64,000 bases of DNA from Polaribacter vadi (GCF_018861005.1 NZ_JAHKQL010000003.1:62001-126000), one strand, 5' to 3'. Positions 33,676-43,233 are shown, counted from the stretch's first letter. Notes: generated by a model from the sequence alone, not told the origin. Translations and numbers: made by a program.

Positions 33676-34218
33676 TTAAAAACGATATCCAACAGAAATT
33701 CCAACTCTACCAATAGCATCATCATAACTATTTTCAGAAAAATTACGCCCCACACCTAAAACTAATTCTGTGGTAAAACCTTTTTTAGAAACAAATTTTC
33801 CTCCAATAGAAATACCTAAACCAAAGCCAGTTTCAAAGTTATCAGAATTACTATAATAGTCGTAGTGATCATAATCATCATAATAATAGTCTCTTGCAGA
33901 GTACAACATACCAAAACCTTCTACAAAAAAACCTCTTGCAAAATTGCCCGAAAAATAACGTCTGTAAAAAGGTGTAAGCGAATAATTTAAATCACTTTCG
34001 TCTCTATCTGTACTTAATGTAGCTGCAATACCATAAGAAGACTCTTCATCTATTAAACGCTCATAAGAAACATCAATCCATTTTGCAGCGATTAAAGTTA
34101 AAGCGTTAATTTTAATTTCTGTTTTTTTATTGATGTCTTGAGGGTAATTTTCTTCTTTTTCTTGTGCAAAAGCAATTGTAGTTACAAATACTAAAATAAT
34201 TAAAGTAATTTTTTTCAT
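33676..34218 (-). CDS. small outer-membrane beta-barrel protein, paralogue
   Basis: This is a 180-aa paralogue of the neighbour, with a signal peptide (MKKITLIILVFVTTIAFAQ), the motifs WIDVSYERLIDEESSYGIAA, LTPFYRRYF and GRNFSEN, and a final VGYRF. One external loop is unusually rich in Tyr and Asp (YYYDDYDHYDYYSNS), the main difference from the shorter copy. The two genes are 59 bases apart and co-oriented, so they are probably one transcription unit with the giant outer-membrane protein gene upstream. Confidence 0.85.
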   Translation of the reverse strand: MKKITLIILVFVTTIAFAQEKEENYPQDINKKTEIKINALTLIAAKWIDVSYERLIDEESSYGIAATLSTDRDESDLNYSLTPFYRRYFSGNFARGFFVEGFGMLYSARDYYYDDYDHYDYYSNSDNFETGFGLGISIGGKFVSKKGFTTELVLGVGRNFSENSYDDAIGRVGISVGYRF

Positions 34219-34272
34219 AGTTAAGTTTTATGATTTAAGTAAACAAATTTATCAAAAACCTTACCAAGATTA

Positions 34273-37200
34273 TTAAAAATTAGCTCTTAATTGCACACTA
34301 CCTGTATGTATGGTTTTAGAGTTCTCACTTTTTCTACCTAAATAATTTAAATTTAGGTTTAAAAAAGCGTTTAGTTTTCGGTTAAATAGTAAGCTCCAAG
34401 TATAGTTTTTACCAGCTTGCAAACCTTCTAACATTTGGTAGGCAACAGGTGTGTTTGCGTCTCCTGTAAAATCATTTAAAAAGACATTTATGTTCGCAGA
34501 TATTTGATTTTTCTTTTTGCTGATGTAAAAATACTCTACTCCAAATTTTTGTTGATGTAAAGTTTCGAAATCTTCTAATTTGTTTTGTTTGTTTTTAAAG
34601 TGATAAAATGCAGAAAATCGATTGTTTTCATTGTATAAAAAACTAATTTTTGGCTGAACTTCATTTGCATTAATTTCGTAGTTTCTGTTTGTGAAATTTT
34701 CAGTTTCTAAAGTGTTCAATGATGTTTTTGTCATTAAATCTATTAACCAGAAATCAGCAAATTTATGGCTATAATCTAATTGATGAAGGTTTATGTTATT
34801 TTCTTGATTACCAATAAAATATTGCTGTTTTAATTTTGAATTCCCATAAGTGAAAGTCATACTATGTTTTTGTAAATCTTTGTTGTAGTACAAACTATTT
34901 CTGATATTTAAATTCAAACCAATTAATGAATTCTCATTAAAATCAAAAGGATTTAATTGAAACGAATTTGCAGTTCTTTCTTGTTCATTTTCTACAGATA
35001 AATAACTCTGATTATAAAAGTGAGAAATTAGTTTTTTAAAACCTGTTTTTGTTGCCCAATTTCTTGGATTTAAGGTAATAGTTTGATTCCATTTTGCACG
35101 TTGAGTAGCAATAAAACTTAAATTAGGTTTTGGTAAACGTAAATAATTGGCTTGGTCTTGAAATTGAGCAATTTCGAATTCATTAAAATCTTTAATTCCG
35201 TCGTTATTATAATCAATCCAAGTATAAAAACCCAAACCAGGTTCAGTCTGAACATAAATATAATCTTGTTGAGCTACATTACCAGAAGAAGTTTCATAAA
35301 CTGTACTTAAATTGATAAAATTATTGAATAATTTTTGACTAAAAACGACTCTTGAGTTTAGTGCTTTTTCATCATCAGAAAAATTATTTTCTGTAATTCT
35401 ATAATTAGCATACACACTTAAATTGGTGTTTTTATTTTTGATGAGTTTACTATTAATATAAATTGTTTTTCTGTTATTAATTTCTGCAAACTGATTCGAT
35501 TTTATACTGTCGTTGTTTCTAAAATTATAACCAATTTTCGCAAATATTTTTGTAGAATCACCAACACCAAAATAACCTTCATATTCTTTAAAACGATGAC
35601 TTGTATTTATAAATTGATTGGTTGTTACGTCTTTTCTAGAATTGGTTTCGAAATTGATAAAAGTACCCAACCAAGATTTTTTAAATGAATGTTCTGCCTT
35701 TGCTTGAGCTCTAAAAAATGAATTGTCTTCTATATTAGAAGTGTTAGATAAAAAGCTTCCGTCAACAAAAAAACTAGTTTTATTAGCTTTAATTTTTGAT
35801 TTTAATTGATGTTTAGTTCCTTTAAAACCATTGTTGTAAGTTAAATTATAAAATTGATAACTAAGATAATCTTCTTTTTTATTGGTTAGATTTAATAGAG
35901 ATTGAAAATAGTTTTTAGTAGCATTATTGCTTAAAATATTCCAATCTCTATTAAATTCTACAGGTTCATAACCTTGCTCAGAATAAAAGTTTTCTTGTGC
36001 ATATTCGTGACTAATTTTACTGGTTAATTTCCAGCTTTTATCAATTAAAGTTTGCTCCCAATTTAGTTTTGTTGCAACTGCAATATTGTTTTCATCATCT
36101 ACAGCAGAATACAAGTTGGCATCTCTATTACTTATTGCAATTTCAGTGTCTAAAGTGGTTTTTTTAGAAGTATTTAAAGCAGATTTTACAATAAATAATT
36201 GCGATTTTGTAGGTGCAACCAACTTTGTAATTGGGCTATAATCACCCAAATTTGTGCCCACAAAACTAAAAATACTTCCTGTTGCAATGGTATCATCTAA
36301 AGCATAATCTCCATTATTAGTACCAACATTTGTAAAAGTTACAGTGTATAATTCGTCATTTTCATTGGTAGAATATTCAAAATATTCTTGTAGGCCATTA
36401 GTTACTTTTTTGTAGAGAATTTTGTTTTCATCATACACATCTAAAAAAGCACTTTCAGAAAACATAGCAGCTTCATTATTACCAGCATTGGCTAAAATTT
36501 CTTTTTGTTCTGTAGATAAACTCTGTTGTAGAGGTTGATTTTTAGCATCATTTTCAGAATAAAAATAACCAGCAAGACTAAATCTTTCTCCTTTATATTC
36601 GGCTTTATCGTAGGTAATAAAACGTGTGTAATTTCTTTCTGCGTATTGAAAATCTATCCAAATTCGCATATCATTTGTAATAGGATATGTAGTATTGAAA
36701 GATATTTCACCCAAATTATAATTGATGGTATAATCTTCGTTTTCACCCCTTTTTATTAAAGAACCATTTACATAAACCTGTTCTGAACCTTCTATCATTA
36801 AAATAACAGATTCATTATTTGCACCGTAAATTTTATAAGGTCCTTGGTTGCCTTCTACACCTGTAAAATTAAAAGTGTTGAATTTACCTCTAACCACAGC
36901 TCCAGATGCAGCCACTTTTAAATTGTCGTTTACATTGGCTTCTACTTCCAAACCAGAAACTTGTTTTGCGAACGGAAAGAAGAAAGTTTCTGTGTTTTTA
37001 AGTGATAAATCTCCTGCTCTAACACGCCAATTATCAGTAAACATTTCTATAAAAATACGATCAAAATCGGTTAAGTTTTGAGATACTCCATTATTTTGAA
37101 CAGGAATATTAGTATCAAAAATATTTGCTCTTAAAGTTACTTCTTTAGAAAGTTTACCAGATATTTCTAAATCTAGCGCAGAATTAGTTACCGCATTTTG

Positions 37201-37650
37201 ATTGTTCCCAGAAGTTAAACCCCTTGCTATAAAACCTTTGGTTTGTAAACCATCAAAAAGTTTAACATCTGATTTGTTTTTGTTAGTAGTTAAACTGTAT
37301 AATTTACCTTGATTTGTATTGTTTTGTAAGATGAGTTTTTCATCAAAAGGAGTATAGATTTTGGTTATAAAATCGGGTAATCTAAAATATTCAACTGTAA
37401 TTTTTTTGTATTTTTTTTGGTTGATAATTAAGATGGCTTTGCTAAAGTTGATGTTGTAATTCTTAGAAGGAATTAGGAGTTGTTTATCATCAAAAATTTT
37501 AAATTCTTGCGGATTTAAAGCCACAGAATCTAATTGAATGGTGTCTTGTTTTACCTCAATAATTTTCTTTCTATAATCTGTAGATTTAGTTTGACTCTGA
37601 ATTGATAATCCAAAGAAAAGGATAAAATAAAAGAATATTTTTTTAAACAT
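34273..37650 (-). CDS. large outer-membrane beta-barrel protein of unknown function
   Basis: This is a 1125-aa protein with a signal peptide (MFKKIFFYFILFFGLSIQSQ). An N-terminal region of about 100 residues is followed by a long beta-rich body with LDLEISGKLSKEVTLRANIF, FIEMFTDNWRVRAGDLSLKN and VNGSLIKRGENEDYTINYNL. This DNI-PVQ / GDL style recurs in Bacteroidota surface barrels. An EF-hand-like loop (DYNNDGIKDFNEFE) could bind calcium. It is far shorter than SprA (about 2400 aa) and lacks a TonB plug, so it is neither a SprA nor a SusC protein. It ends in QLRANF. The exact role is unknown. Confidence 0.82.
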   Translation of the reverse strand: MFKKIFFYFILFFGLSIQSQTKSTDYRKKIIEVKQDTIQLDSVALNPQEFKIFDDKQLLIPSKNYNINFSKAILIINQKKYKKITVEYFRLPDFITKIYTPFDEKLILQNNTNQGKLYSLTTNKNKSDVKLFDGLQTKGFIARGLTSGNNQNAVTNSALDLEISGKLSKEVTLRANIFDTNIPVQNNGVSQNLTDFDRIFIEMFTDNWRVRAGDLSLKNTETFFFPFAKQVSGLEVEANVNDNLKVAASGAVVRGKFNTFNFTGVEGNQGPYKIYGANNESVILMIEGSEQVYVNGSLIKRGENEDYTINYNLGEISFNTTYPITNDMRIWIDFQYAERNYTRFITYDKAEYKGERFSLAGYFYSENDAKNQPLQQSLSTEQKEILANAGNNEAAMFSESAFLDVYDENKILYKKVTNGLQEYFEYSTNENDELYTVTFTNVGTNNGDYALDDTIATGSIFSFVGTNLGDYSPITKLVAPTKSQLFIVKSALNTSKKTTLDTEIAISNRDANLYSAVDDENNIAVATKLNWEQTLIDKSWKLTSKISHEYAQENFYSEQGYEPVEFNRDWNILSNNATKNYFQSLLNLTNKKEDYLSYQFYNLTYNNGFKGTKHQLKSKIKANKTSFFVDGSFLSNTSNIEDNSFFRAQAKAEHSFKKSWLGTFINFETNSRKDVTTNQFINTSHRFKEYEGYFGVGDSTKIFAKIGYNFRNNDSIKSNQFAEINNRKTIYINSKLIKNKNTNLSVYANYRITENNFSDDEKALNSRVVFSQKLFNNFINLSTVYETSSGNVAQQDYIYVQTEPGLGFYTWIDYNNDGIKDFNEFEIAQFQDQANYLRLPKPNLSFIATQRAKWNQTITLNPRNWATKTGFKKLISHFYNQSYLSVENEQERTANSFQLNPFDFNENSLIGLNLNIRNSLYYNKDLQKHSMTFTYGNSKLKQQYFIGNQENNINLHQLDYSHKFADFWLIDLMTKTSLNTLETENFTNRNYEINANEVQPKISFLYNENNRFSAFYHFKNKQNKLEDFETLHQQKFGVEYFYISKKKNQISANINVFLNDFTGDANTPVAYQMLEGLQAGKNYTWSLLFNRKLNAFLNLNLNYLGRKSENSKTIHTGSVQLRANF

Positions 37651-37705
37651 AGAAACTATAAGAAGCTAACGTAAAAATATGTTTTTATGTTTTAAGAAAA
37701 TAAAA

Positions 37706-38197
37706 TTAAAAAAGAGATTGTTGTTTTACAGGGTTTTCGTGAGCTAACAACCATTTTTTACGCCAAATTCCGCCTGCATAACCTGTTAAAGAACCATCAG
37801 AACCAATTACTCTATGGCAAGGAATTACAATCCAAAGTGGGTTTTTTCCATTTGCTGAAGCTACTGCTCTTATGGCTTTTATATCGCCTAAAAATTTACT
37901 TTGTTGTAAATAGGTTCTTGTTTTTCCATAAGGAATATCTAATAAGGCTTTCCAAACTTTTTTCTGAAAAGAAGTTCCTTTAGGATTTACAGTTAAGTTA
38001 AAACTGGCTCTTTCTCCCTTAAAATATTCTTCTAATTGTGTGACGCAATCTTGCAAAACCTCAGGAATTTCTGTTTTTAAAAGCTCTATAGAAATTGAAT
38101 CATCATCTAAAACTTTAATAGATTGAATTCCGTTTTTGTCGCCAATAATTTCAGCAATACCAATTGGTGTTTTGTAGTATGTGGTTTGTGAATTCAA
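37706..38197 (-). CDS. ogt: methylated-DNA-protein cysteine methyltransferase
   Basis: This suicide DNA-repair protein moves the methyl group of O6-methylguanine to its own cysteine. The 163-aa protein has the motif VIPCHRVIG with Cys127, GSLTGYAGG, and the recognition helix region (TSFQKKVWKALLDIPYGKTR). The length fits Ogt without an Ada domain. The start is TTG at 38197, directly abutting the stop of the previous gene. It is in an operon with an unknown membrane protein and tatD. Confidence 0.95.
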   Translation of the reverse strand: MNSQTTYYKTPIGIAEIIGDKNGIQSIKVLDDDSISIELLKTEIPEVLQDCVTQLEEYFKGERASFNLTVNPKGTSFQKKVWKALLDIPYGKTRTYLQQSKFLGDIKAIRAVASANGKNPLWIVIPCHRVIGSDGSLTGYAGGIWRKKWLLAHENPVKQQSLF

Positions 38198-38905
38198 TTA
38201 TAAATTATATTTTTTTCTTAATTCTTTGGCTTCTTTATCCGATGAATAATTCATCATTAATAAGCCTTCTGTGCTGTTAATTTCTCCTTCTTTTATTTTA
38301 GAGGCCATAAAATTTCTTGATTCTATGGTCTTTTTAAAATCATCACTAAAAATAGAAATTAACTTTTTAATATTTATTTTCGTAAACTTATTTTTGATGA
38401 TTTGACTCGCAAGAAAATAATTTAAAGTTGTTATTTCTCTTTCAGAGTTTATCAGAATTCTTTTTTTAATTTTTTCTGTATCAGTTTTTATAGTAATAAA
38501 ATTATCTGTTCCTGATTTTAATCCAGATCCGAATTCATTATGATGTTTTAATTCTCCTCTATATTCTGTAATACTAAGATTTAAATATGTAACTGAGTTG
38601 AAATGAATATTTTTTGAGTTGTTAATGATAAATTCGTCTTCCGTAATTTTTAAAAAACCTGTATTTATAATTTTAATATTCTCTTTAGAAAATTTCAAAA
38701 TGAAAAATGAAAAAATTAATATTAAACCAGAAATAAAAATTAATGAAGAGAAAATAGTATCTATTATTTCTATGGATAAATATTCATTATTTAAACTTAC
38801 CATAGCAATACTAACTACAAGAATTCCTAGACTTAATGTTAAATATGTTATTGGATGATCAAAGGACCAAAAGTTAGATTTTATTTCAACAGTGTTTAAA
38901 GTCAT
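38198..38905 (-). CDS. membrane protein of unknown function
   Basis: This is a 235-aa protein with two membrane helices (about 18-40 and 50-70) near the N-terminus, then a soluble C-terminal region of about 160 residues that is lysine-rich. I do not recognise a family. A PH-like beta domain is possible in the FLKITEDEFIINN to HFNSVTYLNLSI part, but this is only a pattern guess. It sits between tatD (3 bases upstream) and ogt (stop abutting the ogt start). Confidence 0.7.
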   Translation of the reverse strand: MTLNTVEIKSNFWSFDHPITYLTLSLGILVVSIAMVSLNNEYLSIEIIDTIFSSLIFISGLILIFSFFILKFSKENIKIINTGFLKITEDEFIINNSKNIHFNSVTYLNLSITEYRGELKHHNEFGSGLKSGTDNFITIKTDTEKIKKRILINSEREITTLNYFLASQIIKNKFTKINIKKLISIFSDDFKKTIESRNFMASKIKEGEINSTEGLLMMNYSSDKEAKELRKKYNL

Positions 38906-38908
38906 AAT

Positions 38909-39673
38909 CTAAATTCCAAAAACGTCTTTAGAATTTTGAGTCGTAATTTCTGCAATTTCTTGGTAAGAAAGTCCGTAAATATCTACCAATTTATCAACAA
39001 CATTAGTAAGGTAAGCAGACTCATTTCTTTTTCCTCTAAATGGAGTAGGAGCCAAATAAGGTGCGTCTGTTTCTAAAACAATGTGTTTAATATCAATTTG
39101 GTTTAAAAATTTATCAATTTTACCATTTTTAAAAGTTGCAACACCACCAATTCCTAATTTCATATTGTAAGAAATGGCTTGTTGAGCTTGCTCTAATGTG
39201 CCAGTAAAACAATGAAAAATTCCTCTTAAATCATCACTTTTTTCTGATTCTAGCACTTCAAAAACTTCATCAAAAGCATTTCTACAATGTATATTTATAG
39301 GCATTTTCTTTTCTTTTGCCCACTGAATTTGCGTTCTAAAAGCCTCTTGTTGCTGTGTTGAAAAAGTTTTGTCCCAATACAAATCCATACCAATTTCGCC
39401 AATGGCATAGAATTGTTTTTTATCGATCCATTTTTTTACGTGGGCCAATTCTTCTAAGTAGTTTTCTTTAACAGAAGTTGGGTGTAAGCCCATCATTAAA
39501 AATACAGAATTCGGATTTTCTTTTTCTAAAGTTAGCATTTTGTCTGTATAATTAGAATCTATTGCAGGAATAAAAAAACGAGTAACACCAGCGTCTTTTG
39601 CGCGTTGAATCATTGCTTTTCTGTCTTCGTTAAATTGTTCTGAATATAAATGGGTATGCGTATCTGTAATCAT
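38909..39673 (-). CDS. tatD: TatD-family metal-dependent hydrolase (DNase-like)
   Basis: This is a 254-aa TIM-barrel hydrolase, full length. The N-terminal metal motif is DTHTH (His6, His8). Further metal or catalytic residues are in AIGEIGMDLYWD and INIHCRNAFDEV, and in the C-terminal LETDAPYLAPTPFRGKRNES. TatD proteins act as 3' to 5' DNases in DNA repair and may also process RNA. It is first in the tatD - membrane protein - ogt operon. The pairing with ogt suggests a repair context, but this is inference. Confidence 0.94.
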   Translation of the reverse strand: MITDTHTHLYSEQFNEDRKAMIQRAKDAGVTRFFIPAIDSNYTDKMLTLEKENPNSVFLMMGLHPTSVKENYLEELAHVKKWIDKKQFYAIGEIGMDLYWDKTFSTQQQEAFRTQIQWAKEKKMPINIHCRNAFDEVFEVLESEKSDDLRGIFHCFTGTLEQAQQAISYNMKLGIGGVATFKNGKIDKFLNQIDIKHIVLETDAPYLAPTPFRGKRNESAYLTNVVDKLVDIYGLSYQEIAEITTQNSKDVFGI

Positions 39674-39750
39674 TATTTAGGTCGATTTTCATCAACAAAA
39701 TTAAGAATATTAGAGCGTATAAAATCAAAAGATGTCATCTTTATAATCTG

Positions 39751-39758
39751 TATCTTTG
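39751..39758 (+). promoter_or_regulatory. -7 element of the helicase promoter
   Basis: TATCTTTG fits TAnnTTTG, ending 15 bases before the helicase ATG at 39774. A TTG that could pass for an earlier start lies inside this box, which argues for the ATG. No clear -33 element is seen. Confidence 0.5.
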
Positions 39759-39773
39759 CAGAAAATATACAAA

Positions 39774-41126
39774 ATGACTTTCCAAGATTTAGACTTATCA
39801 AATCAGTTACAATATGCTATTGACGATTTGGGTTTTACAACCCCAACTCCAATTCAAGAGCAAGCATTTTCTGTAGTAAGATCTGGTAAAGATGTTGTAG
39901 GAATTGCGCAAACAGGTACAGGAAAAACCTTTGCGTATATGATGCCAATTTTACGTGATTTAAAATTTTCGAAACAATTGCATCCAAGAGTTTTGGTTTT
40001 AGTACCCACTCGTGAATTGGTTTTGCAAGTTGTAGATGAAATTGAAAAATTATCAAAATACATTAATACAAGAGTTTTGGGTGTTTATGGTGGTGCAAAT
40101 ATCAACACACAAAAACAAGCCATTTTACAAGGTCAAGATATTATTGTGGCAACTCCTGGACGTTTGTACGATTTAGGTTTAAGTAATGCTTTAAAGCTAA
40201 AATCAATTCAGAAATTGGTAATTGATGAGGTAGATGTAATGTTAGATTTAGGTTTTCGTTTTCAGTTGATGAATATTTTTGATATTCTACCAGAAAGAAG
40301 ACAAAACGTACTGTTTTCTGCAACTATGACAGAAGATGTAGATGCTTTAATTTACGATTTTTTTAAAAATCCGCAGAAAATATCTATTGCAGTTAGTGGA
40401 ACTCCATTAGATAATATAGAGCAGGTTTCTTATAATATTCCCAATTTTTTTACCAAAGTAAACTTGTTAAATCATCTTTTAAGTGATAAAGAAACGTACA
40501 ATAAGGTGTTAATATTTGTAGGTTTTAAAAGAACTGCAGATTATTTGTTTAAACATTTAGAAGAAGTTTTTGGTAGCGAAACTTGTGTAATACATTCTAA
40601 TAAAACCCAGAATTACAGAATACGTTCTATTCGTCAGTTTGATGAAGGTAATAACCGAATTTTAGTAGCTACAGATGTTATGGCTCGTGGTTTAGATTTT
40701 GATAATGTGAGTCACGTTATTAATTTTGATACGCCAGATTTTCCTGAAAACTATATGCATAGAATAGGTAGAACTGGTAGAGCAGAAAAAGCGGGTAAAA
40801 CAATTTTATTATCTACAGAAAAAGAGCAAAAACCTAAAGACGAAATAGAAACTTTAATGGATTATAAAATTCCAGTTTTAGAATTGCCAGAAGAAGTAGA
40901 AATTTCGAAATTATTAACGGAAGATGAACGACCAAGTGAAGATAGAGAACAATCTAAAAACAGAACAGGACAAGAATATGTGCCTGGCCCAGCTTTTCAT
41001 GAAAAGAGTGAAAAGAATAGTAAAGTGAATTTAGGAGGTTCTTACAGAAGAGAAATTGCAAAGAAATATAAGAAGCCTAAAACAAGAGGAGATAAAAATT
41101 ACAATAGACGAAATAAGAAGAAATAA
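39774..41126 (+). CDS. DEAD-box RNA helicase (RhlE-like, motif II DEVD)
   Basis: This is a 450-aa RNA helicase from the ATG at 39774. Its motifs in order are Q (FTTPTPIQEQAF), I (AQTGTGKT), Ia (VLVPTREL), II (VIDEVDVMLDLGF), III (SATM), V (ATDVMARGLDF) and VI (HRIGRTGRAEKAG). Motif II reads DEVD where DEAD is usual. A Val here keeps the catalytic Asp-Glu pair and is probably neutral. The C-terminal tail of about 65 residues is basic (KKYKKPKTRGDKNYNRRNKK) and should bind RNA. The last base of its stop codon is the first base of the next ATG. Confidence 0.95.
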   Translation: MTFQDLDLSNQLQYAIDDLGFTTPTPIQEQAFSVVRSGKDVVGIAQTGTGKTFAYMMPILRDLKFSKQLHPRVLVLVPTRELVLQVVDEIEKLSKYINTRVLGVYGGANINTQKQAILQGQDIIVATPGRLYDLGLSNALKLKSIQKLVIDEVDVMLDLGFRFQLMNIFDILPERRQNVLFSATMTEDVDALIYDFFKNPQKISIAVSGTPLDNIEQVSYNIPNFFTKVNLLNHLLSDKETYNKVLIFVGFKRTADYLFKHLEEVFGSETCVIHSNKTQNYRIRSIRQFDEGNNRILVATDVMARGLDFDNVSHVINFDTPDFPENYMHRIGRTGRAEKAGKTILLSTEKEQKPKDEIETLMDYKIPVLELPEEVEISKLLTEDERPSEDREQSKNRTGQEYVPGPAFHEKSEKNSKVNLGGSYRREIAKKYKKPKTRGDKNYNRRNKKK

Positions 41127-41491
41127 TGCAGATTTTAACAGCACAAGAATTGCATAATTTAGCGATGAATATTGTTGGTGAAAAGCTTACAAAAATGGGG
41201 TATGAGTTCCAATCCATTAATAGTCAGTTAAAAAGACACCCTCAGTTTGTGTTATTTAAAAAAGGAGAACCTACCATTTTTGTATTGGTAAAAGCTACAG
41301 ATAACCTACATAACCCAAATGAATATGATACCTTTTGGATGGAAACTTTTATAAATCACGCAAAAAAACAAAATGCTAAAGTTTGGTTTGCAGGTGTAGG
41401 AATTGCAAATGCAGAAAGTGTTGAAAGCCCTGTTTTTAAAGACCAACCTTATTATGTGGCTTTTGAAGACTTTGTTAAAGTTTTGGAGTAG
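41126..41491 (+). CDS. conserved-looking small protein coupled to the helicase
   Basis: This is a 121-aa protein of unknown function (QELHNLAMNIVGEKLTKMGY, LKRHPQFVLFKKGEPTIFVL, QNAKVWFAGVGIANAESVES). It has no signal or membrane segment and one alpha/beta domain pattern. Its ATG overlaps the helicase stop by one base (TAATG), so it is translated together with the helicase and may act with it. I cannot assign a family. Confidence 0.75.
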   Translation: MQILTAQELHNLAMNIVGEKLTKMGYEFQSINSQLKRHPQFVLFKKGEPTIFVLVKATDNLHNPNEYDTFWMETFINHAKKQNAKVWFAGVGIANAESVESPVFKDQPYYVAFEDFVKVLE

Positions 41492-41509
41492 GTTTTTGTT
41501 AAATTGTCG

Positions 41510-42097
41510 TTATTCGATACTTTTAACGGTTCTTTTTTTTCGCATTCGTTTAGGACCGTACCAAAGCCAAAAACCAGTAATGGTAAAACTTATTAGCGCA
41601 AGTCCCATTACAGACGTATATATTAGTTTTATTTGTCCATTTGTTGTTTCAAAATACTTGTCAAGTATAGATCCATCATGGATGTTTTCAATATAATCAG
41701 AACGTCTTTGCCCAATATGTAATAATTGACCTGTTGCACCATCAAGTTGAATGCTCCAATAATGATCTTCAAAAATAAATTTTACCATACCTTTATTTTT
41801 TCTGATATCAATTCGATCTATTTTTGATGAGAGTTTAGGCGATATTGAATCGTGTAGGATTTTACAAGCATTTTTATGTAAACTATCTATTGGTAGCCAA
41901 TTTTTAAGATCTATTGATGTTCCTTGGTAAGATTTTGATAAAATAATGCCATTACTATGCTTTTTCCAACCTAATAAAAGTCCGGTTACAGATATAAAAA
42001 AGAAAAAAATGAATAGTAAAGCACCTGTCTTTCTGTGAACTTTTCTAAAAATCCTTAATAATTTTGCTTGCTTTTGCCTTTTATTTTTAATGCCCAT
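41510..42097 (-). CDS. PepSY-associated membrane protein
   Basis: This is a 195-aa protein. It starts with a basic stretch and then KVHRKTGALLFIFFFFISVT (first membrane helix, about 24-44), a periplasmic domain of about 110 residues, and a second helix IKLIYTSVMGLALISFTITG ending in FWLWYGPKRMRKKR. This layout fits the PepSY-associated TM family, in which the conserved histidine in KVHR may bind haem. The family often works beside siderophore or iron-related reductases. Here it is alone, so the function is open. Confidence 0.85.
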   Translation of the reverse strand: MGIKNKRQKQAKLLRIFRKVHRKTGALLFIFFFFISVTGLLLGWKKHSNGIILSKSYQGTSIDLKNWLPIDSLHKNACKILHDSISPKLSSKIDRIDIRKNKGMVKFIFEDHYWSIQLDGATGQLLHIGQRRSDYIENIHDGSILDKYFETTNGQIKLIYTSVMGLALISFTITGFWLWYGPKRMRKKRTVKSIE

Positions 42098-42211
42098 TGT
42101 TTTTCTTACGATTCTAAATCAGTAGCTGTTCAGCAATAATATAATTTATGGGTATTATTTTATGCAAATTAAAAGTTAAAAGAGTTCATTTTTTTAAGTT
42201 TAACTTTTAAA

Positions 42212-42245
42212 AACAAAAAAAAACCAACTTTTAAAGTTGGTTTTT
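42212..42245 (-). terminator. Rho-independent terminator of the OmpA gene
   Basis: The 27 bases at 42219-42245 form a perfect palindrome with a single central base (AAAAACCAACTTT and its complement AAAGTTGGTTTTT). On the minus strand a long T run follows. It is 23 bases past the OmpA stop codon. Confidence 0.85.
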
Positions 42246-42267
42246 AATAAGATATTAAAGAATAAAA

Positions 42268-43119
42268 TTACTCTGCATCTTGCTCTAATAATTCAAAAAA
42301 CTGATTTAATTTAGGCATAATAATAATTTTTGTTCTTCTATTTTTTGCTTTGTTTTCTTTAGTATCATTTTCTACTAAAGGTATATACTGACTTCTACCA
42401 GCTGCAATTAAACGTTGTGGTTGTACTCCGTATTTATATTGTAAAATACGAGTAATAGAAGTTGCTCTTAAAGCAGATAAATCCCAGTTATCTTGTATTA
42501 TGTTTCTTTTAATTGGTGTAGAATCTGTGTGCCCTTCAATCATAACTTCCATTTCTGGTTGTCCTTTAATAACTTTGGCAATTTTCTCTAAAACTGTATA
42601 AGCGTTATCAGTTACATTATAACTACCGCTTTTAAATAAAAGTTTATCAGAAATAGAGATAAATACTACTGTTTTTTCTACATTTACAGTAATATCTTCA
42701 TCTTGTATACCGTCTGTTAAATTCTTAGTTAAGTGAAATTTAATAGCAAGGTTTAAAGAATCTTTTTGAGTCATTGCTCTTCTAATACCGTTAATGTATT
42801 TATCTTTTTCGCTTAATTGAGCAATTACTTTGTTTATACCATCAGAAGATGATTTAGATAAAACTGTTAAGTTTTCAACTTGTTTTAAAGCATTTTTTTT
42901 GTCTTCTTTTAAAGAAGATACTTGCTCTGTAAGCGAAGATACTTGCGTGTTTTTTTTCTCTTGGTCTATCAAACATTTTTGTAAAGTTGTTTCAACTTTT
43001 AACAATTCATCTTTTGTTTTTGCGTGAGTAGATTCTAATTGTGCATACTGTTTTTTAGATACACAAGAACTTACTAAGATTACAGACAATATTAATAATG
43101 CTGTTATTTTTTTCATCAT
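42268..43119 (-). CDS. OmpA-family peptidoglycan-anchored lipoprotein
   Basis: This is a 283-aa lipoprotein, with the lipobox Cys in VILVSSC (Cys19). A long coiled-coil middle follows (about 25-120, heptads in KTKDELLKVETTLQ and SLKEDKKNALKQVE), then the OmpA C-terminal domain with VMIEGHTDSTPIKRNIIQDN and LSALRATSITRIL, which binds diaminopimelate in peptidoglycan. It should span from the outer membrane to the cell wall. A TAAATTTG box lies 22 bases upstream on the minus strand (43141-43148). Two ATG codons in a row (MMKK) leave the exact start uncertain by one codon. Confidence 0.92.
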   Translation of the reverse strand: MMKKITALLILSVILVSSCVSKKQYAQLESTHAKTKDELLKVETTLQKCLIDQEKKNTQVSSLTEQVSSLKEDKKNALKQVENLTVLSKSSSDGINKVIAQLSEKDKYINGIRRAMTQKDSLNLAIKFHLTKNLTDGIQDEDITVNVEKTVVFISISDKLLFKSGSYNVTDNAYTVLEKIAKVIKGQPEMEVMIEGHTDSTPIKRNIIQDNWDLSALRATSITRILQYKYGVQPQRLIAAGRSQYIPLVENDTKENKAKNRRTKIIIMPKLNQFFELLEQDAE

Positions 43120-43183
43120 TTAAAAAATTAAATTCGACTACAAATTTAACAAAATCAGTAGATAATTAGTAGTATAAATACGA

Positions 43184-43212
43184 TTTTGTGAAAATTTTAT
43201 ATACTATTTTTG
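43184..43212 (+). promoter_or_regulatory. promoter of apbE
   Basis: TTTTG (43184-43188), 16 bases, then TATTTTTG (43205-43212) match the Bacteroidota pattern. The -7 box ends 21 bases before the ATG at 43234. A TTG inside the box could be mistaken for an earlier start. Confidence 0.65.
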
Positions 43213-43233
43213 CAAAAAAGAAGAAACAGATTT

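Noticed and set aside
34273..37650. Large outer-membrane protein considered as the gliding-motility protein SprA
   Set aside because: SprA is about 2400 aa and shows other motifs. This 1125-aa protein lacks them, so it is left as an unassigned barrel.
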